Of a stretch of DNA of 64,000 bases, positions 53,566 through 61,727 are shown piece by piece. A program made the translations under genes and the position numbers. This DNA is from Paraburkholderia sp. UYCP14C (lineage in GTDB: Bacteria > Pseudomonadota > Gammaproteobacteria > Burkholderiales > Burkholderiaceae): assembly GCF_004197395.1 (NCBI RefSeq), contig NZ_SELS01000042.1:1-64000 (forward strand). Direction: 5' to 3'. Position 1 is the stretch's first letter. Every line of letters starts with the position of its first letter. The notes under the pieces were generated by a model. That model had not been told where the DNA came from. It worked only from the letters and a program-made list of their open reading frames with translations, and searched no databases.

Positions 53566-53619
53566 GAAAGAACGCAAACCTCGCTCGCGCCGGTTTCGCA
53601 AAAACTGCCGGGCGCGGGC

Positions 53620-53960
53620 GCCGGTCGCCTGGCGCCGACGAGTTCGCTTGGGCGCGCAGGCCCGCCCGACCAGCCATACGACCACTCGAGACCGTCCGCG
53701 ATTGGACCGCGACACCCCGGTCGACCGGCCAAGATGGTTGTCCCGGTAAACACGACCGGCCGTGCTGCTTGACGCTGTCCACGCGATGGTCCCGCAGCAT
53801 CAGCCACTCGCCTTCTGTGAAGCCGCATGTCGTGTCGGGTTCGGGCGCAGCGCCGCACCCGCGTACCTTGACGCCCGCAAACGGGGTGGCCAGCACGTAG
53901 CGCTCCCCTGTGAGCCCAGCAAAACAGCGCCCGGGAGGACCCGTCAGTGCGTAAGCCGGT
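53620..53960 (-). pseudogene. Tyrosine recombinase remnant
   Basis: Pieces in different frames match the middle of the recombinase pseudogene at 45.7-46.6 kb: RYVLATPFAGVKVRGCG, GFTEGEWLMLRDH and IADGLEWSYGWS correspond to RCVLANPFAGVKARGRM, RFAEGEWLLLRTV and VADGLDWSYGWS. No catalytic residues remain. Confidence 0.7.
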
Positions 53961-54054
53961 CGGGCGCGCCGGGAGCGCCTGTCACGCTGCGGTTTCAGTT
54001 TGAATTTGTAGCCGTTTGTGGCTTCACTATCACTGAATCTTCCAGGAGTCCGTC

Positions 54055-54336
54055 ATGGCTATCCAGCATCCGACCATCCAGACCGATACTGTCGTGCGTG
54101 CGCGCGTCTCGCCCGAACTGAAGCGCGAGGCCACCGATGCGCTCGAGGCCATGGGGCTGTCCGTGTCCGATTACATCCGTATGGCGCTCGTGCGCGTCGC
54201 GCGCGACAAGGCGGTGCCGTTCGCCGTCGAGGTGCCCAATGCGCTGACCACCCAGACGCTGCGCGCGAGCGAGCGGGGCGAGGAACTGAACGAAGCCGGT
54301 GATGCGGATGACCTGTTCAGGCAACTGGGCATCTGA
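54055..54336 (+). CDS. RelB/DinJ-type antitoxin
   Basis: 93 aa with AGGAG 6 bases before the ATG. The ribbon-helix-helix of the RelB/DinJ family is clear (DTVVRARVSPELKREATDAL, EAMGLSVSDYIRMALVRVAR). It is followed by a YafQ-type toxin gene overlapping by one base that carries a frameshift, so the antitoxin may be an orphan. Confidence 0.85.
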   Translation: MAIQHPTIQTDTVVRARVSPELKREATDALEAMGLSVSDYIRMALVRVARDKAVPFAVEVPNALTTQTLRASERGEELNEAGDADDLFRQLGI

Positions 54337-54609
54337 TGCGCACACCGGTTTATTCAAACCAGTTTCGTCGTGACGTGAAGCTGGCCCAGAAACGTCGCAA
54401 GGACATGGAGAAGCTCAAGACGCTGATCGCCCTGTTGCTCGATGGCTCACCGCTTTACCGCTGCGTATCATGATCATCCGCTCAGGGGCGAGTGGGGCAG
54501 TTTCCGCGACGCCCATATCGAGCCGGACTGGCTGCTGATCTACAAGAGTGATGGCACGACGCTTCGCCTCGAGCGAACGGGCACGCACGCCGATCTGTTC
54601 GACGAGTAG
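54336..54609 (+). pseudogene. YafQ-type toxin, frameshifted
   Basis: Starts MRTPVYSNQFRRDVKLAQKR and stops prematurely at 54471. Removing one T from the TTT at 54454-54456 restores TAAYHDHPLRGEWGSFRDAH then IEPDWLLIYKSDGTTLRLER and GTHADLFDE, with the histidines, Asp-Trp, arginine and Phe typical of YafQ active sites, ending at 54609. The toxin is probably inactive unless the extra base is an assembly error. Confidence 0.85.
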
Positions 54610-54694
54610 GAGATGATGTGGACCACGGACCGGATCCCGCTGTCACCACCCACGCTGTCGTGCTGTCCGCGCTAGGCAGGTCCGGCTGCGTCAG

Positions 54695-54970
54695 GTGACC
54701 CGCGCGAGGCGTACGCCACTGCTCGACGCGCTGCACGGGCTCGGGCTGATTGACTGGATCCGGCAGCCATTGCGGGCTTCGCACCATTTGCTGTCCGCGC
54801 GTGCGAAAGCCCACCTCGTGCCGGATGAAATTGCACAACTGAGCGACGCCGGCCGTGCGGCGCTCGAACGGCTGACAGCGCTCGAAGAAACGGTGGACTG
54901 GCCCGGTCTCGCCAGACAGCCCTATGACCAGGGCCGCCAGGGCCGGTATCGCGATGCGCCGACCAACTGA
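54695..54970 (+). CDS. Uncertain ORF (91 aa)
   Basis: MTRARRTPLLDALHGLGLID onward, with ALERLTALEETVDWPGLARQ. Protein-like composition but no family recognised and no clear ribosome-binding site. It lies among recombinase remnants and may be one. Confidence 0.3.
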   Translation: MTRARRTPLLDALHGLGLIDWIRQPLRASHHLLSARAKAHLVPDEIAQLSDAGRAALERLTALEETVDWPGLARQPYDQGRQGRYRDAPTN

Positions 54971-55510
54971 ACAGCTCGTCCCTCCCGCCGCCGCGCAGCT
55001 ACACGCGGACCGACTTCGCCGCGCTGCGCGCCCGTCGTGCAGCGCGTACCGCCTCTCACGATCGCGCGGCTATAGCTCGAACCGGAGGCGTCTCGCCCGC
55101 GGCGTCATCCGAGGCGATCGAGCGCTACCTGAAGCCAATGCACGTTGACCTGGTGCAGCTCGCGCTGCTGCACCGCTCATCGGTGCTCGCCGACAACCTT
55201 GAGCAGTCGATCCGTCGACACGGCAGCGCGAAGCTCACCACGCTCAGACTGCGCATGGGCGAACAGGCGTCGAAACTCGCTGCGCCGACTCCGGCAGCGG
55301 CGCATGCCGTGGGCCTGTGGTTCAGGCCGCTCATTGCGCAGCGCCTCACAGGCGAGGGCATCGCCTCGCCTGGCGAGCTCGTCGCGACCTGCAACCACCG
55401 CGACGGCAACTGTGGCGATCGGTGCCATGCATCGGTCTGCTGCGCGCGCGCCCGATCGTCGCGTGGCTGCCATGGGCGATGCCGACTGGCCGGGCGGGCG
55501 CAACTGCGTC
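54970..55510 (+). pseudogene. Large tyrosine recombinase, N-terminal remnant
   Basis: An open frame reads SYTRTDFAALRARRAARTAS and, from 55138, MHVDLVQLALLHRSSVLADN to FRPLIAQRLTGEGIASPGEL. Then it shifts to a frame reading LWRSVPCIGLLRARPIVAWL. This is the helix-hairpin N-terminal extension seen in the 638-aa recombinase (WFEPALAARLRAAGLSTIAD onward). The core and catalytic domains are missing. Confidence 0.65.
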
Positions 55511-56074
55511 TCATGCCAGGTCCGTCCAGCTGGTTATCACCTTGAGCTTTTCCTGAGCCTCAGCAATCCGCTGCTTCAATTGCGCCGAAATGTTGTGGGT
55601 CTTGCCCAGCATGGTTACGGCATGCTCAGCCTGCCGGATGCGAATCAGGGCATCGCGGCATTCGCCGATACTGGCAACCGAAGCCGGGACTTTCCCGCTC
55701 CAGATGCTGTCGATCTGTCGTTCGGCCAGCTCGATACTTTCCAGAAGTAGCCCGTTCTGTCCCGGCGTTGCCCGGTCAGCATCGACCGCCTTCTGATCGA
55801 CGGCCGCGGTTTCCCCTCGCCAGATCCGCTCAAGGCCTGCCACATCGCAAAGTAATGCCCAGCTGGGGTACGGAATTGGCGCTTCGCCACCCGTGTAACG
55901 TCGGATGCCGCGACCAGTGGCCCCTTTCATGCCGAGGAGCCGCGCTGCAGCGGTGCCCGTCAGTCCTGCGCGTCTGAGCACTTCACGCACTTCCTCACCC
56001 GTCGGTTGAGCCCACAGGTCATCAGCGGGGCGCAGGCACTCGGGCCGAATAGGTATCTGTGTTTTGTCGGTCAC
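55511..56074 (-). CDS. HTH-containing plasmid protein (187 aa)
   Basis: An N-terminal helix-turn-helix-like region (GEEVREVLRRAGLTGTAAAR then LLGMKGATGRGIRRYTGG) with YPSWALLCDVAGLERIWRGE is followed by a helical C-terminal half (IELAERQIDSIWSGKVPASV). Likely a plasmid-borne regulator; no named family recognised. Confidence 0.65.
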   Translation of the reverse strand: MTDKTQIPIRPECLRPADDLWAQPTGEEVREVLRRAGLTGTAAARLLGMKGATGRGIRRYTGGEAPIPYPSWALLCDVAGLERIWRGETAAVDQKAVDADRATPGQNGLLLESIELAERQIDSIWSGKVPASVASIGECRDALIRIRQAEHAVTMLGKTHNISAQLKQRIAEAQEKLKVITSWTDLA

Positions 56075-56130
56075 GTTAAGTTCTCTCTTGCTTCAGATGC
56101 ACGCAAAGCGCATGACGCCGTTATATCGAG

Positions 56131-56153
56131 CCCCCACGGCTTCGCCGCGGGGG
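56131..56153. repeat. GC-rich hairpin with UUCG-type loop
   Basis: CCCCCACGGC TTCG CCGCGGGGG folds into a strong stem with one mismatch. It lies 57 bases upstream of the 187-aa gene. No T-run follows on either strand, so it is a structural or regulatory element rather than a plain terminator. Confidence 0.5.
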
Positions 56154-56280
56154 ATTCACTCTCCCTTCGGTCGCTTGACGACCCCGAGCCGGTGGTCTGC
56201 CCGCGCCCGAGCCGGATCGTCACGCCGCGATCCGCGGCGCGCCGGCGCGCTCCCCACGCGTTCCGCGCGGGTCCCCGTGC

Positions 56281-56308
56281 GCCTCGATCCGGGCGCGCGG
56301 CGCGCGCG
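56281..56308 (-). repeat. 28-bp GC-rich repeat, copy A (inverted relative to copy B)
   Basis: Reverse complement of 60839-60866 over all 28 bases; it starts GCCTCGATCCGGGCGCGCGG. Both copies are followed, reading in the copy B direction, by GGGGACCC and a CCC/GGG-armed hairpin of similar shape but different stem sequence. Confidence 0.8.
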
Positions 56309-56419
56309 ATGCACCCGTGATTATCCAATGTCTGGCTTGCAGGAGGGAGGGTCGGCCGGAGCGCGGCGCATTGGCCAGCACCGGAGATGCCGACGGCGGC
56401 CCCCGAACGCCTCCTGACG

Positions 56420-56650
56420 TCACAGCGGTAGATCCTGTTGATACAACGCCACCCGGAGCGCGTCCAACTGATCATCGTTGAGCTTCGCAGCTTCGACGGT
56501 GTCGCTGTGCTCGAAGATCATCAGCCCGTACAGGTCAGCCAGCGGCCGGGCCTTCGCGCAGAGTGCGCCATCCTCGCCGGGAACCTGACGGGCGCACCAG
56601 TAGTTGATTGCCTGCTCGATTTCGGAAATAGTGAAAGCGGGTTTGTTCAT
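56420..56650 (-). CDS. DUF3717 family protein
   Basis: 76 aa: AFTISEIEQAINYWCARQVP, ARPLADLYGLMIFEHSDTVE and LDALRVALYQQD match DUF3717, a short family common on Burkholderia replicons. It is last in the minus-strand group klcA, DUF932, 102-aa gene, DUF3717. Function unknown. Between it and 56074 is a GC-rich region holding the hairpins and 28-bp repeat listed separately. Confidence 0.8.
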   Translation of the reverse strand: MNKPAFTISEIEQAINYWCARQVPGEDGALCAKARPLADLYGLMIFEHSDTVEAAKLNDDQLDALRVALYQQDLPL

Positions 56651-56704
56651 GACAGTCTCGCAGGCCCGCGCAACCCTCGCGCGGGCGTTGATTGTCAGTC
56701 GGCG

Positions 56705-57013
56705 CTATTGCAGATGGCCCCGGTGTTCGATGGCCATCGCGACCGGCGCGGAAGGCGGTGCGCGATCGAAGTCCGCCAGGGCGGATCGGGCGATTGCGCG
56801 CAACTCCTCGCGATGCATGTCGATTGCGTGGCCGTCACGGTCCAGCATGTCGGCGATGCGCCTGAGCGCATCAGCGGAGTGTGCCGCCGCGTCAGCCGAC
56901 AGGGCCATGCGGTACAGTTCGCCGCGAACCTGGCTTCTGTCGCCGTACTGCCAGATGGCCAGCAGCGGCAGCAACGTGGCCAACCATGTCGGGCGGGTGT
57001 TGAGCGTGTCCAT
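56705..57013 (-). CDS. Hypothetical protein (102 aa)
   Basis: MDTLNTRPTWLATLLPLLAI onward, helical, with RRIADMLDRDGHAIDMHREE. It sits 55 bases after the DUF932 gene and before DUF3717 in the same direction. No family recognised. Confidence 0.6.
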   Translation of the reverse strand: MDTLNTRPTWLATLLPLLAIWQYGDRSQVRGELYRMALSADAAAHSADALRRIADMLDRDGHAIDMHREELRAIARSALADFDRAPPSAPVAMAIEHRGHLQ

Positions 57014-57068
57014 ATGGTGTCCTCAATATCTCAGAAGACGCCCTGACCCGCAGGCCAGGGCGAGCCGG

Positions 57069-57896
57069 TTAGCCGCGCAGGCGGCGCAGTTCGTCAGCAA
57101 GGACCCACAGGGCACGGTTCAGGCGGATATTCTGGTCAATGCCCGTCACGGGGCGCGTAGTGGTCGCGCGGCCAGCCGCATTGCGACCCTGCAACCCGCC
57201 ACGCGTCATGTGCTCCTGCACGCGGTTGAAGGTTTTCCAGAGATCGGACCCACGGTCCTCGATTCGACGCGGCGCGAGAAGCTGCGCTTCCGTGACCGGC
57301 GCGGGCTTGTCATCGTCATAGCGCAAGGCAAGCGCCGCGCGTGCAAAGGCGTGCTGTTCGCCCTCATCAAGGACCGCCCCGGCCATGCGTTCGCGCTGCT
57401 CTGTCTGCGCCTCGAAGCCGTCAAGCACCTTGAACGCCCCTTCAATCACCTGGCCGATTACGTCTCCCTTGTGGGGCACGCGGATATCGTTCAATGCATT
57501 GCCGCACACAATCCCATTCTGGCAGGCGAAGCGGATCATGCCGGAGATCATCTGGTAGCTCGACTGGCCGTTGTGTGAATTACAAAGAATGACTTCGTTC
57601 GCCTCGCGACCCTGGATCTGGTCAGCATGTCTCAGGCGCAGCAGATGTTTCGTGTAGTCCCGCATCCCATCATCGCGCACGCGCGTCTGGCAGACCATGA
57701 AGGGTTGAAACCCTTCCTTGCGCAACGCGTCGAGTACATCGACGGTCGGAATGTAACTGTAGCGCGCCGAGCGGCTTTCATGCGGAGCGTTGGCCAGGAT
57801 GGAAGGGGCAACCCTCGCGATTTCATCATTCGACAGCGGATGATCGGAGCGCAGGGCAACGGCGTTGCGGCTGAAACGGCTGGCAAGCATGTTCAT
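57069..57896 (-). CDS. DUF932 (DUF945-type) plasmid protein
   Basis: 275 aa from the ATG at 57896, preceded by GAGGAACAG; the frame extends to 58049 without a better start. Family phrases are YSYIPTVDVLDALRKEGFQP, RHADQIQGREANEVILCNSH, MIRFACQNGIVCGNALNDIR and VIEGAFKVLDGFE. Members are common on plasmids and phages, with no established biochemical role. It is 64 bases downstream of klcA. Confidence 0.85.
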   Translation of the reverse strand: MNMLASRFSRNAVALRSDHPLSNDEIARVAPSILANAPHESRSARYSYIPTVDVLDALRKEGFQPFMVCQTRVRDDGMRDYTKHLLRLRHADQIQGREANEVILCNSHNGQSSYQMISGMIRFACQNGIVCGNALNDIRVPHKGDVIGQVIEGAFKVLDGFEAQTEQRERMAGAVLDEGEQHAFARAALALRYDDDKPAPVTEAQLLAPRRIEDRGSDLWKTFNRVQEHMTRGGLQGRNAAGRATTTRPVTGIDQNIRLNRALWVLADELRRLRG

Positions 57897-57960
57897 TTGC
57901 TGTTCCTCAATCAGGGGAGCAACTCCGACCCGCAGGCCGGAGCCGTGAGTGGTCGATGCG

Positions 57961-58377
57961 TCAGTCGATAGCGCGGAGAATGTTGGCGGATTCCACGTGC
58001 TGCGCGGCGAACTCGCGCAACTGGTGATAGCGCTCGATGATCGAATCATCGAAGGTCTTTTCCGCGAGATGGCAGAGGGCGTACAGCGTGACGGTAATGC
58101 CGAAGGCTTCCGCGCCCATCATGTCGCTGTAGCCGTTCATGTGCCAGCGGACGTGCACACGATTCAGGTTCGACGGCGCCATAAAGAAGCCGTCATTGGA
58201 CAGCGTAAAGAAGTTCCAGTAGCCGCCCTCATAGCTGCGGTCCAGACGCGCGGCCCAGTCGTACACCAGCGACTCACCTTCCATATAGTGGCGGCCCAGG
58301 TAGCGAGGCAGAACGTTCAGGCGCAGTTCTTCGGGAACGACAGCAGACGAGATGCGGGCTTGTGTATCAGTGGTCAT
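57961..58377 (-). CDS. klcA: KlcA/ArdB-family antirestriction protein
   Basis: 138 aa from the ATG at 58377, with GGGAGA 7 bases upstream. Family phrases are VPEELRLNVLPRYLGRHYME, GGYWNFFTLSNDGFFMAPS and MGAEAFGITVTLYALCHLAE. KlcA/ArdB proteins block type I restriction during plasmid entry without direct DNA mimicry. It has a strong promoter and a leader that mirrors that of the divergent ParB-like gene. Confidence 0.88.
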   Translation of the reverse strand: MTTDTQARISSAVVPEELRLNVLPRYLGRHYMEGESLVYDWAARLDRSYEGGYWNFFTLSNDGFFMAPSNLNRVHVRWHMNGYSDMMGAEAFGITVTLYALCHLAEKTFDDSIIERYHQLREFAAQHVESANILRAID

Positions 58378-58387
58378 CGGAAAATCT

Positions 58388-58422
58388 CCCGGTTCCGTGT
58401 CCCAGCCGGATTGCTTGGACAA
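58388..58422 (-). repeat. Leader repeat of klcA (mirror of 58526-58560)
   Basis: Read on the minus strand it begins TTGTCCAAGCAATCCGGCTG and continues GGGACACGGAACCGGG. It matches the ParB-like leader at all but a few positions, in inverted orientation, and lies between the promoter and the ribosome-binding site. Confidence 0.85.
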
Positions 58423-58429
58423 CGATTCA

Positions 58430-58458
58430 ATTATAGGACGAAACGACCTACATCACAA
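58430..58458 (-). promoter_or_regulatory. Sigma-70 promoter of klcA
   Basis: On the minus strand TTGTGA (58453-58458), 17 bases, and a perfect TATAAT (58430-58435). The sequence around the -10 (GTCCTATAATTG) is shared with the divergent promoter. Confidence 0.8.
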
Positions 58459-58490
58459 GGATAAAACGCAAATAAATGCCTAATGATCGC

Positions 58491-58519
58491 TTGCTTTATG
58501 GGACTTATAGTCCTACAAT
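58491..58519 (+). promoter_or_regulatory. Sigma-70 promoter of the ParB-like gene
   Basis: TTGCTT (58491-58496), 17 bases, TACAAT (58514-58519). GTCCTACAATGG around the -10 mirrors the klcA promoter, suggesting common control by a factor that reads this motif. Confidence 0.75.
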
Positions 58520-58525
58520 GGTTGT

Positions 58526-58560
58526 GTTGTCCAGGCAATCCGGCTGGGACACAGAACCGG
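58526..58560 (+). repeat. Leader repeat of the ParB-like gene
   Basis: GTTGTCCAGGCAATCCGGCT followed by GGGACACAGAACCGG; inverted near-identical copy of 58388-58422. It is followed by GGAGGAAA and the ATG at 58572. Confidence 0.85.
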
Positions 58561-58571
58561 AGGAAACTCTG

Positions 58572-60608
58572 ATGCAGACTGTCACTGAACAGAAGGTTGA
58601 ACGCACAACGATTGAATATGTGGCCTATTCGCGGCTGATCCTCTCGCCCCTGAACGTGCGCAAGAAAGCGCCGACCGGCATCGAGGCGCTGGCGGCGACG
58701 CTCGCAGAGAAAGGCATCCTGCAAAACCTGGTGGGACACGAGATGAAGGGCCGCAGCAAACAGCCAAAGCTCGGTGTGTGCGCCGGTCAGCGACGGCTTG
58801 CCGCGCTCGATCTGCTGTTTTCGCAGGGCCGCATTACGAAGGACTACCAGGTGCCGGTGCTGATCGTCAGCGAAGGCGAAGCGGTGGCGGCTTCGCTGAT
58901 CGAAAACCGCGAGCGCGAGGACATGTGCCTCGCCGACGAGGCGCTGGCGTTCCGGCTGCTTGCGGAGGAGGGAAAAAGCACGGGGCACATTGCTTCGTTG
59001 TTCAAGGTGTCAGAAATGGTGGTGCGACGTGCCCTGAAAATCGCGAACCTCGCGCCTGCCCTGCTGGACCTGATGCGCGACGACGCCCTCGACTACGAGC
59101 AGGCAAAAGTGCTGGCCCTCGCCGACGATCACGCGACGCAGGAGCGCGTCTGGAACGACGCGCAGACACCGTGGCTGCGCCGCCCCGCCGAGTTGCGCGC
59201 GGCGATCACGCAGACCGAACTCGACGCGCGCGACAATGCGCTCGCAAAATTCGTCGGGCTGGACGCCTATGAGGCCGCTGGCGGTTATGTGAGGCGGGAT
59301 CTGTTCAGCGACGACCAGAACGCCGGATACATCGTGGACCCGGACCTGCTGCACCGCCTTGCGACTGCCCGCCTGATCGAGCTATCCCAGGCCGTATGCC
59401 ATGAGGGCTGGCTTTTTGTAGAGACCCGCACGCGTGGCGACGTGATGGAAATGATGCGCTATGGCCGTCTGGCATCGACCACGCGCACGCCGACGAAACA
59501 GGAAAAGACCGAGCTTGCGGCACTGGTCGCCGCGCGGGACGCGGCACAGGCTGAACTCGACGCGTATTACGACGAGGACGGCGAGGAAGACGAAGCCCGG
59601 TATGAACGTCTGGACGCAGCGGTGACCGCAGCGGCCCACGCGGTGGACCAGTACGGCGAGCGCTTCGAATCGTTCGATGCGGACGACATGAAACGGGCGG
59701 GCGCGTTCGTCTACCTTGACGAGGACGGCCAGGTGAATATCGAGCGCGGGCTGATCCGGCGCGACGATGCGCCGCCTGCGCCGGGCGATGGCGCGCGTGT
59801 TGCCAACGCGACCGGAGGCCGGGGCCAGCCTCCGAAGGACAAGCCGCTGCACGGCGAGAAGCTGTGCAGACGGCTCACCGCGCACCGCACCGCCGCCGTG
59901 CAGGCGGAACTCATCAGGCAGCCGAACGCGGCGCTGGCCGTGCTGATGGTCCGCCTGATCCCGGTTGTGTTCGATGAAGTCTACGAGCGGCAGTATGCCG
60001 ATCACGCGATCCGGATCGACGTGCACACGTCGCGCGACGCGCTGGTGTCGAACGCCGACGACATGGCCGCGAGCATCGCGTGGAAAGCGCTCGAAGGCGA
60101 GCGCGCGAAATGGGCGCGGATGCTGCCGAAGCGTACCGACCAGTTGCTCGCCTGGCTGCTGGAACAGGACGCGGACGTGACGTCCAACCTGTTTGCGTTC
60201 TGCGTGGCGGCGACGCTCGACGGCATCAGCGGGGCCGACCGCGCGCATCCGATCAACGAACTGACGAACGTGCTGAATGTCGATCTGGCGACTTACTGGC
60301 AGCCCACGCAGTCGAGCTACTTCGAGCACGTGTCGAAGGCGCGCATCGAGGACGTGGTGCGCGAAGCGGTGTCACCGGAGGCCGCAGCGGAGCTACGCGG
60401 CATGAAGAAGGACGCGGCAGTGGCAGCGGCCGAGCTTCGCCTGTCGGAGTCGGGCTGGTTGCCGGAAGTGCTGCGCAACCGGGAGGTGCCGGAGCACCGC
60501 ATCCATAGTTACGACGAGGAGGAGGACGAAGGTGGCGGCGACGCTGGCGATGATGCCGATGCCGACGTGACGGGCGACGCGACGGAGGACGAAGCCGAGC
60601 CCATCTGA
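58572..60608 (+). CDS. Large ParB-like protein (678 aa)
   Basis: Start at 58572 with GGAGGAAA upstream. The N-terminal ParB/Srx domain is clear: YSRLILSPLNVRKKAPTGIE, LAEKGILQNLVGHE, CAGQRRLAAL, IENREREDMCLADEALAFRL. An HTH follows (KSTGHIASLFKVSEMVVRRA LKIANLAP, residues 135-165). The remaining 500 residues are long and acidic (AYYDEDGEEDEARYERLDAA; acidic C-terminal tail). Proteins of this type are common on accessory plasmids and separate from the true partition ParB, which lies at 46.8 kb. A role in gene control or in establishment after transfer is plausible from its pairing with klcA. Confidence 0.85.
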   Translation: MQTVTEQKVERTTIEYVAYSRLILSPLNVRKKAPTGIEALAATLAEKGILQNLVGHEMKGRSKQPKLGVCAGQRRLAALDLLFSQGRITKDYQVPVLIVSEGEAVAASLIENREREDMCLADEALAFRLLAEEGKSTGHIASLFKVSEMVVRRALKIANLAPALLDLMRDDALDYEQAKVLALADDHATQERVWNDAQTPWLRRPAELRAAITQTELDARDNALAKFVGLDAYEAAGGYVRRDLFSDDQNAGYIVDPDLLHRLATARLIELSQAVCHEGWLFVETRTRGDVMEMMRYGRLASTTRTPTKQEKTELAALVAARDAAQAELDAYYDEDGEEDEARYERLDAAVTAAAHAVDQYGERFESFDADDMKRAGAFVYLDEDGQVNIERGLIRRDDAPPAPGDGARVANATGGRGQPPKDKPLHGEKLCRRLTAHRTAAVQAELIRQPNAALAVLMVRLIPVVFDEVYERQYADHAIRIDVHTSRDALVSNADDMAASIAWKALEGERAKWARMLPKRTDQLLAWLLEQDADVTSNLFAFCVAATLDGISGADRAHPINELTNVLNVDLATYWQPTQSSYFEHVSKARIEDVVREAVSPEAAAELRGMKKDAAVAAAELRLSESGWLPEVLRNREVPEHRIHSYDEEEDEGGGDAGDDADADVTGDATEDEAEPI

Positions 60609-60633
60609 GCAGCCGGTCAGGTGAGGTGACGCG

Positions 60634-60667
60634 AAGCCGTCGGAGCGAAAGCCCTGGCGGCTTTTTG
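60634..60667 (+). terminator. Possible terminator of the ParB-like gene
   Basis: AAGCCG (60634-60639) pairs with CGGCTT (60658-60663), followed by TTT; the loop is large (18 bases). It lies 26 bases after the stop codon. The rest of the gap to 60934 holds only the GC-rich repeat copy B. Confidence 0.45.
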
Positions 60668-60838
60668 TGACGGCTGAAAAAAAGAAGCCTGGCCGGAACA
60701 GCCGGGCTCCGTGAACAACACACGCCGGACAGATCCAGAGATCAGCCAGCTAACCGTGTTATCGGCACGCCGCGTGAAAGCCTGAAGGCTTTCTGCTGCA
60801 AGCTCAATCCGGACTTGGAGGGAGCGCTTACGCACATT

Positions 60839-60866
60839 CGCGCGCGCCGCGCGCCCGGATCGAGGC
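60839..60866 (+). repeat. 28-bp GC-rich repeat, copy B
   Basis: Perfect inverted match to 56281-56308; starts CGCGCGCGCCGCGCGCCCGG. A hairpin CCCACGCC TGC GGCGTGGG follows at about 60876-60895. The equivalent hairpin beside copy A keeps the shape with changed bases. Confidence 0.8.
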
Positions 60867-60934
60867 CCCTGGGGACCCACGCCTGCGGCGTGGGGTGCGG
60901 GCCGCCCCGGCGCAGCGCGACGGGGCGATGCGGC

Positions 60935-61405
60935 TCAGCGGCTGGAGTGCTTTGTGGGTGGCGGCGGATATTTTCTCTTGAACTCTTCGATCTCTTGCGG
61001 GCTCAGGACCGGGCGGTCGTACTGCTGCGCGTAGAGTTTGTTGATCTGGATGCGCGGGAGGGTGGGATTTTCGGCGCGCAACTGTTCAGCGCTTTTGAAA
61101 CCAGGCGGCTCGGAGCGGTCGGGAGCGACCGGAGGCTCTGGACGCTTCGCCGCGGCGGAGCGGGGTTGCGGGGCAGCAGGGGGACTGGATACCGGGGCGT
61201 GCTTCTGGAGATATTTTCCGACGCTGGACAGGGTGGTGGTGAGGCCGTTGATGCGAAGGAATTCAGCGATCTGGGCCAGGGTGCAGCCCGCCGCGCGCAG
61301 CTTGAGAATATCAGGATGGAATGCGCGCAGGGCGGACGTACGCAGGCCCGGTTTTATGCTGTTCAGGTAGTCATCGGCGTTCACGGGATGGTCACTTGTC
61401 GGCAT
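60935..61405 (-). CDS. HTH protein (156 aa), possible mobilisation accessory
   Basis: The N-terminal half contains a resolvase-like helix-turn-helix (FHPDILKLRAAGCTLAQIAE followed by FLRINGLTTTLSSVGKYLQK). A proline-rich linker and a basic/acidic C-terminus follow (PQEIEEFKRKYPPPPTKHSS). It is divergent from the mobilisation genes across the candidate oriT. A role in the relaxosome or its control is inferred from position. Confidence 0.65.
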   Translation of the reverse strand: MPTSDHPVNADDYLNSIKPGLRTSALRAFHPDILKLRAAGCTLAQIAEFLRINGLTTTLSSVGKYLQKHAPVSSPPAAPQPRSAAAKRPEPPVAPDRSEPPGFKSAEQLRAENPTLPRIQINKLYAQQYDRPVLSPQEIEEFKRKYPPPPTKHSSR

Positions 61406-61539
61406 GTCGGGGCTCGCATAACCTTAGCGGGCTTTCGCGTTTGCTTCAACCATTTTCGTGTATGGGCGGAATGCATTTTCTGGCCAGCGGAACTGTTTCG
61501 CACAACTTCGCGTCATTTCGAAGACGAGGGGCGTATACT

Positions 61540-61660
61540 GATGGTGGGGCGAGGCACGTCGGATATGTTTACGTAGCGCTACGCGCTTCGTAAAATATCT
61601 CGTGCCAAAGGGGCGAGGCCCCTTTGCAACCCCGACGCGGGCCACTGCACCGCGTCGATC
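61540..61660. other. oriT: Candidate origin of transfer (oriT)
   Basis: The intergenic region between the divergent HTH gene and the mob genes carries TTTACG/CGTAAA (61568-61573 and 61589-61594) and CAAAGGGG/CCCCTTTG (61606-61613 and 61619-61626), separated by ATATCTCGTGC. Hairpins beside a short AT segment upstream of mobC are usual at oriT. The nic site cannot be read from sequence alone. Confidence 0.5.
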
Positions 61661-61727
61661 GCGCCGACGAATCTGTCGGCCACATTCAGCACTGCCTGGT
61701 ATGCAATACGAATAGGAGGAGCTTCGT

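Noticed and set aside
59382-60329. A 315-aa minus-strand open frame
   Set aside because: Antisense to the large ParB-like protein, with no start signal or recognisable content.
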